Source of the DNA: Desulfobacteraceae bacterium
GTDB lineage: Bacteria; Desulfobacterota; Desulfobacteria; Desulfobacterales; Desulfobacteraceae
Assembly: GCA_022712835.1 (NCBI GenBank)
Contig: JAFLJU010000541.1
Coordinates: forward strand, 1-15,770
Direction of reading: 5' to 3'
DNA length: 15,770 nt
Shown: piece after piece, positions 13,584-15,770 of the stretch
Layout: each line of letters opens with the position of its first letter
Numbering within the stretch: position 1 is the first letter of the stretch
The notes under the pieces: model-generated
What the model saw: only the letters and a program-made list of their open reading frames with translations
Told to the model about the DNA's origin: nothing
The model's database searches: none
Translations under genes and position numbers: made by a program

Positions 13584-14050
13584 CCACACTTCCTTTCCAG
13601 GTCTTGAATGTATTTTTGGCCTGAGTCATTGATAACTTCTTTTCGGCCGGTCACCCAACTGCGGCAGTTAATCGCACCGCAGACACAGGGAAATTGTCTG
13701 AATAATATATCTTCTGTTGAGGCATAATCCATTGTCAAAGCCTGTCCTTTTTCAATATCCTGCAAAGCCCAGATTTCAAGCGTATTCATATCTAACAACA
13801 CAAGCGGATCACACGAATGTAACAAAAGCCCAGAAAAGTGGGGGTCATAGAGATGAAGGCTGGGTGTAATCTGAAGGGTATGCTGAAGAACATACGGCAC
13901 TGTAATCCCCGTCATTCTTGCAACTATTTCCCCTTTTTCAAAAGGGCGGTTTACATAAATACCGTTTCCTTTTGTTTCGCAATGGTTAATCGTGAAATCA
14001 TTTTTAACTGGGTAGTCTTTGCCTTTTTCCAAATCATAAGGATAAATCAT
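13580..14050 (-). CDS. SET domain-containing methyltransferase
   Basis: A 156-aa stand-alone SET domain, normally an S-adenosylmethionine-dependent protein-lysine methyltransferase. It shows KGNGIYVNRPFEKGEIVA (~27-44), LLHSCDPLV (~76-84), ALTMDYASTE (~104-113) and a post-SET Cys cluster C122-V-C124-G-x4-C129-R. In the usual NHSCxPN motif both Asn are missing (LHSCDPL), so cofactor or substrate contacts differ. The ATG at 14050 follows AGAGAGG; a longer in-frame form from 14149 would add a hydrophobic stretch without a ribosome site. It is the first gene of the operon, and its TGA overlaps the decarboxylase start, suggesting it serves the same pathway. Confidence 0.88.
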   Translation of the reverse strand: MIYPYDLEKGKDYPVKNDFTINHCETKGNGIYVNRPFEKGEIVARMTGITVPYVLQHTLQITPSLHLYDPHFSGLLLHSCDPLVLLDMNTLEIWALQDIEKGQALTMDYASTEDILFRQFPCVCGAINCRSWVTGRKEVINDSGQKYIQDLERKCG

Positions 14051-14564
14051 ATTACCTCTCTTTTTAAAGTTTTCTAAAAAACCTGTAAAATAAAAATATA
14101 GGACCACAAATTTTATAACTTGAACGAAATAGCTTACTTTTGGGTCCAACTTATTTCAGCGGTCCTTATTCATCTTTTTCATTAGTGTCGCATCAAGAAC
14201 TAAAGGACATGAACCTAGGCTGTTTTTACCTAAAAAACATTGTACCCTAAGCACTAATCTTGACTAAATTAAAAATATTTATATCGAACACTAAGTATTA
14301 TGTCAATCCCAAACATCTTTTTCAACCAACAGTGTCAATATAAGCTCGAGGGGTGTTCGTGAAATAATTCTTATAATTAAATGAGTTACAAAAAAACATA
14401 ACTATATTTCATTCCAAAAACCTAACTGGTCTATAGTGAAATTTTCATCGAATACAATTCTTATTCAAATAATTTATAAATAATTTTCCATAGTACTCTA
14501 TCTAAATTTGGATTGTTTTGTAAATTGAAGCAAGTGATACTCCACCCACAACCCCCTTGAAGGG
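14051..14564. other. AT-rich intergenic region upstream of the SET operon
   Basis: About 510 bases with no supported gene. The SET operon promoter should lie near 14060-14150, but no convincing -35/-10 pair was found. Near its right end a C/G-rich hairpin (CCCCT at 14553-14557 with AGGGG at 14561-14565) sits exactly where homology to the cytochrome begins, and it may mark a rearrangement junction. Confidence 0.4.
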
Positions 14565-15513
14565 GTGGACAACTTATTGATGATTGAAAAAAACCGCTTT
14601 AACACCACCTGGTCTGAAATCGATGTGAGCTGCGAAGCCTGCCACGGGCCGGGATCCGACCATGTGGACTGGGCCCTGACCCCTGAAATGGGACGGCCTG
14701 GGGCAGACAATTTTAACCTGGTTGTCAGGACAAGAGATTTAAGTTCCAAGGATCTTATCCAGGTGTGTGCCAGGTGTCATTCACGGCGGGCATCCATTGG
14801 CAATTTTTCCCATTCCCATGAAAATCTCATGGATTACATGATCCCAAGCCTCTTAACGCAAACTCTTTATCTTGCAGACGGTCAGATTTTGGATGAGGTA
14901 TATGTGTACGGGTCTTTCATGCAAAGTAAAATGTTTTTACGGGATGTAAAATGCAGCGACTGCCACGATGTCCATGATCTGAAACTAAAAGACGAGGGCA
15001 ACAAGCTCTGCCTGAACTGTCACCGGGCAGACACCTATGACACTTTTGACCATCATTGCCATAAAAAAATGGACCAGGGCAGGCAGAGCCTATGGATGAC
15101 TGCATCCGCTGCCATATGCCTCAAAGAGCCTACATGGGGATTGATTTGCGGGCGGATCATTCCATTCGCATCCCAAGGCCGGACCTGGATCGGCCGCCCT
15201 GGGCGTGGCATCCATAAAGAATCTGAAACTGACAAAATCCCAGGAAAAGGTACTGGATTTGGCTGTCCAAGAATATATCTTCGCCATGGAATATGCCGGA
15301 GACTTTTCCTCGGGACGGTATAACCTTGCTCTGATGTACCAGGCCCAGGGGCAGACAGACAAGGCCATTGATACCTATGAGCAGTCCATCCAATCCCATC
15401 AACAGGCTGACCATCTCCTTGATCAGAAGAATAAACAAAAGAGGGGAAGCAGAGCCAAAAGCCCCCGGCTTATTCCTGTTTGGACTCTATCTTTTCAAGA
15501 ACCCCGGCTTTAA
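14565..15513 (+). pseudogene. Decayed multihaem cytochrome c / TPR protein
   Basis: Remnant of a large periplasmic multihaem cytochrome with C-terminal TPR repeats. Haem motifs are CEACH, CARCH, CSDCH and CLNCH in one frame and CIRCH in another. Recognisable sequence starts abruptly at RFNTTWSEIDVSCEACHGPGSDH (~14589-14655); the N-terminal part expected in this family is missing and no signal peptide is found. At the seven-A run 15063-15069 the frame shifts, and DCIRCHMPQRAYMG continues from 15098. Near 15185-15200 it shifts again and jumps from RIPRPDL directly into TPR sequence (EYIFAMEYAGDFSSGRYNLALMYQAQGQTDKAIDTYEQS), which implies an internal deletion. Three lesions make this a true pseudogene. 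Its 3' end overlaps the convergent DUF2845 gene. Confidence 0.85.
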
Positions 15514-15751
15514 AATATAGGAGATAATAATATCCGGACTTGGGGCCATAGGCCCACCGTTCTTTTAGGGCCCCGGATTTACCATAGGCGCCCAGAACTT
15601 CTTTTGAAATTGGTTCCCCGCAGTTGACCAGGATTTCAATACTGGAGACACCCGGTTCCACAAAAAGATTTTTGCACCTAAGGGCCATGGCGGTATTTGC
15701 AGCCAGAGCAATCGTCAATAGAATCATACCGATAATTATTGTTGGTTTCAT
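15470..15751 (-). CDS. DUF2845 domain-containing exported protein
   Basis: A ~93-aa protein with a cleavable signal peptide (KPTIIIGMILLTIALAANTAMA, split here as a Lys, a hydrophobic core and an AMA-type cleavage site) and a small periplasmic domain. The mature part starts LRCKNLFVEPG and continues SSIEILVNCGEP, ERWAYGPKSGYYYLLYF and GVLEKIES, the pattern of DUF2845 proteins, whose two Cys may form a disulfide. Function is unknown. ATG 15751 is chosen because the AGGGAG lies five bases upstream; ATG 15754 and GTG 15757 crowd that site. It converges on, and overlaps by 44 bases, the cytochrome pseudogene. Confidence 0.85.
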   Translation of the reverse strand: MKPTIIIGMILLTIALAANTAMALRCKNLFVEPGVSSIEILVNCGEPISKEVLGAYGKSGALKERWAYGPKSGYYYLLYFKAGVLEKIESKQE

Positions 15752-15770
15752 CATCACTCCCTGAAAAAAA

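Noticed and set aside
14051..14149. Longer SET protein with an N-terminal hydrophobic segment
   Set aside because: The ATG at 14149 lacks a ribosome site, while the ATG at 14050 follows AGAGAGG and begins at the usual domain boundary.
14541..14580. Insertion sequence end (IS200/IS605-type hairpin) at the cytochrome junction
   Set aside because: Only one small hairpin is present, with no transposase remnant and no matching second end.

Overview
The window looks like a chromosomal segment of an anaerobic, probably marine, sulfate-reducing deltaproteobacterium of the Desulfobacteraceae type. The inference rests on gene content: two rubredoxin-type proteins, a rubrerythrin, a flavodoxin, a single-cluster ferredoxin, a multihaem cytochrome c remnant, a DVU0772-like protein and, above all, a gene read through a UGA codon that is best explained as selenocysteine. 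No rRNA, tRNA, CRISPR array or complete insertion sequence was found.

Left end (1-2103, minus strand): a two-gene signalling unit, an HDOD-domain protein followed after one base by a sensor histidine kinase. The kinase runs off the left edge and is frameshifted at a nine-A run.

Centre (2254-9827, plus strand): a redox and oxidative-stress cluster. A flavodoxin has its own sigma-54-like promoter and terminator. Then come a rubredoxin-like 54-aa protein, a 62-aa Cys-rich protein, a Cx4C rubredoxin, a rhodanese-ferritin fusion whose catalytic Cys is a UGA (Sec74) followed by a SECIS-like hairpin, a flavoprotein resembling the N-terminal half of SelD fusion proteins, a TMEM64/DedA-type membrane domain fused to a dihydrolipoamide/mercuric-reductase-like flavoprotein, an Asp-ligand ferredoxin and a rubrerythrin. 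A hairpin ends this run, and a DVU0772-like gene follows behind a very good sigma-54 promoter. The likely theme is electron delivery to peroxide- or oxygen-reducing diiron proteins, combined with sulfur or selenium transfer. Three of these genes carry tandem repeats that start in their last codons and repeat the stop codon into the intergenic space.

Right part (9845-14050, minus strand): proC, then a perfect 23-bp hairpin, then a tightly coupled operon read SET-domain methyltransferase, PLP fold-type III decarboxylase, class III aminotransferase. The decarboxylase has Asn where the family's catalytic Cys is expected. The trio looks like an undescribed amine or amino-acid modification pathway.

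Right end (14051-15770): an AT-rich non-coding stretch, a decayed multihaem cytochrome/TPR pseudogene (5' truncated, frameshifted, internally deleted), and a convergent DUF2845-type exported protein.
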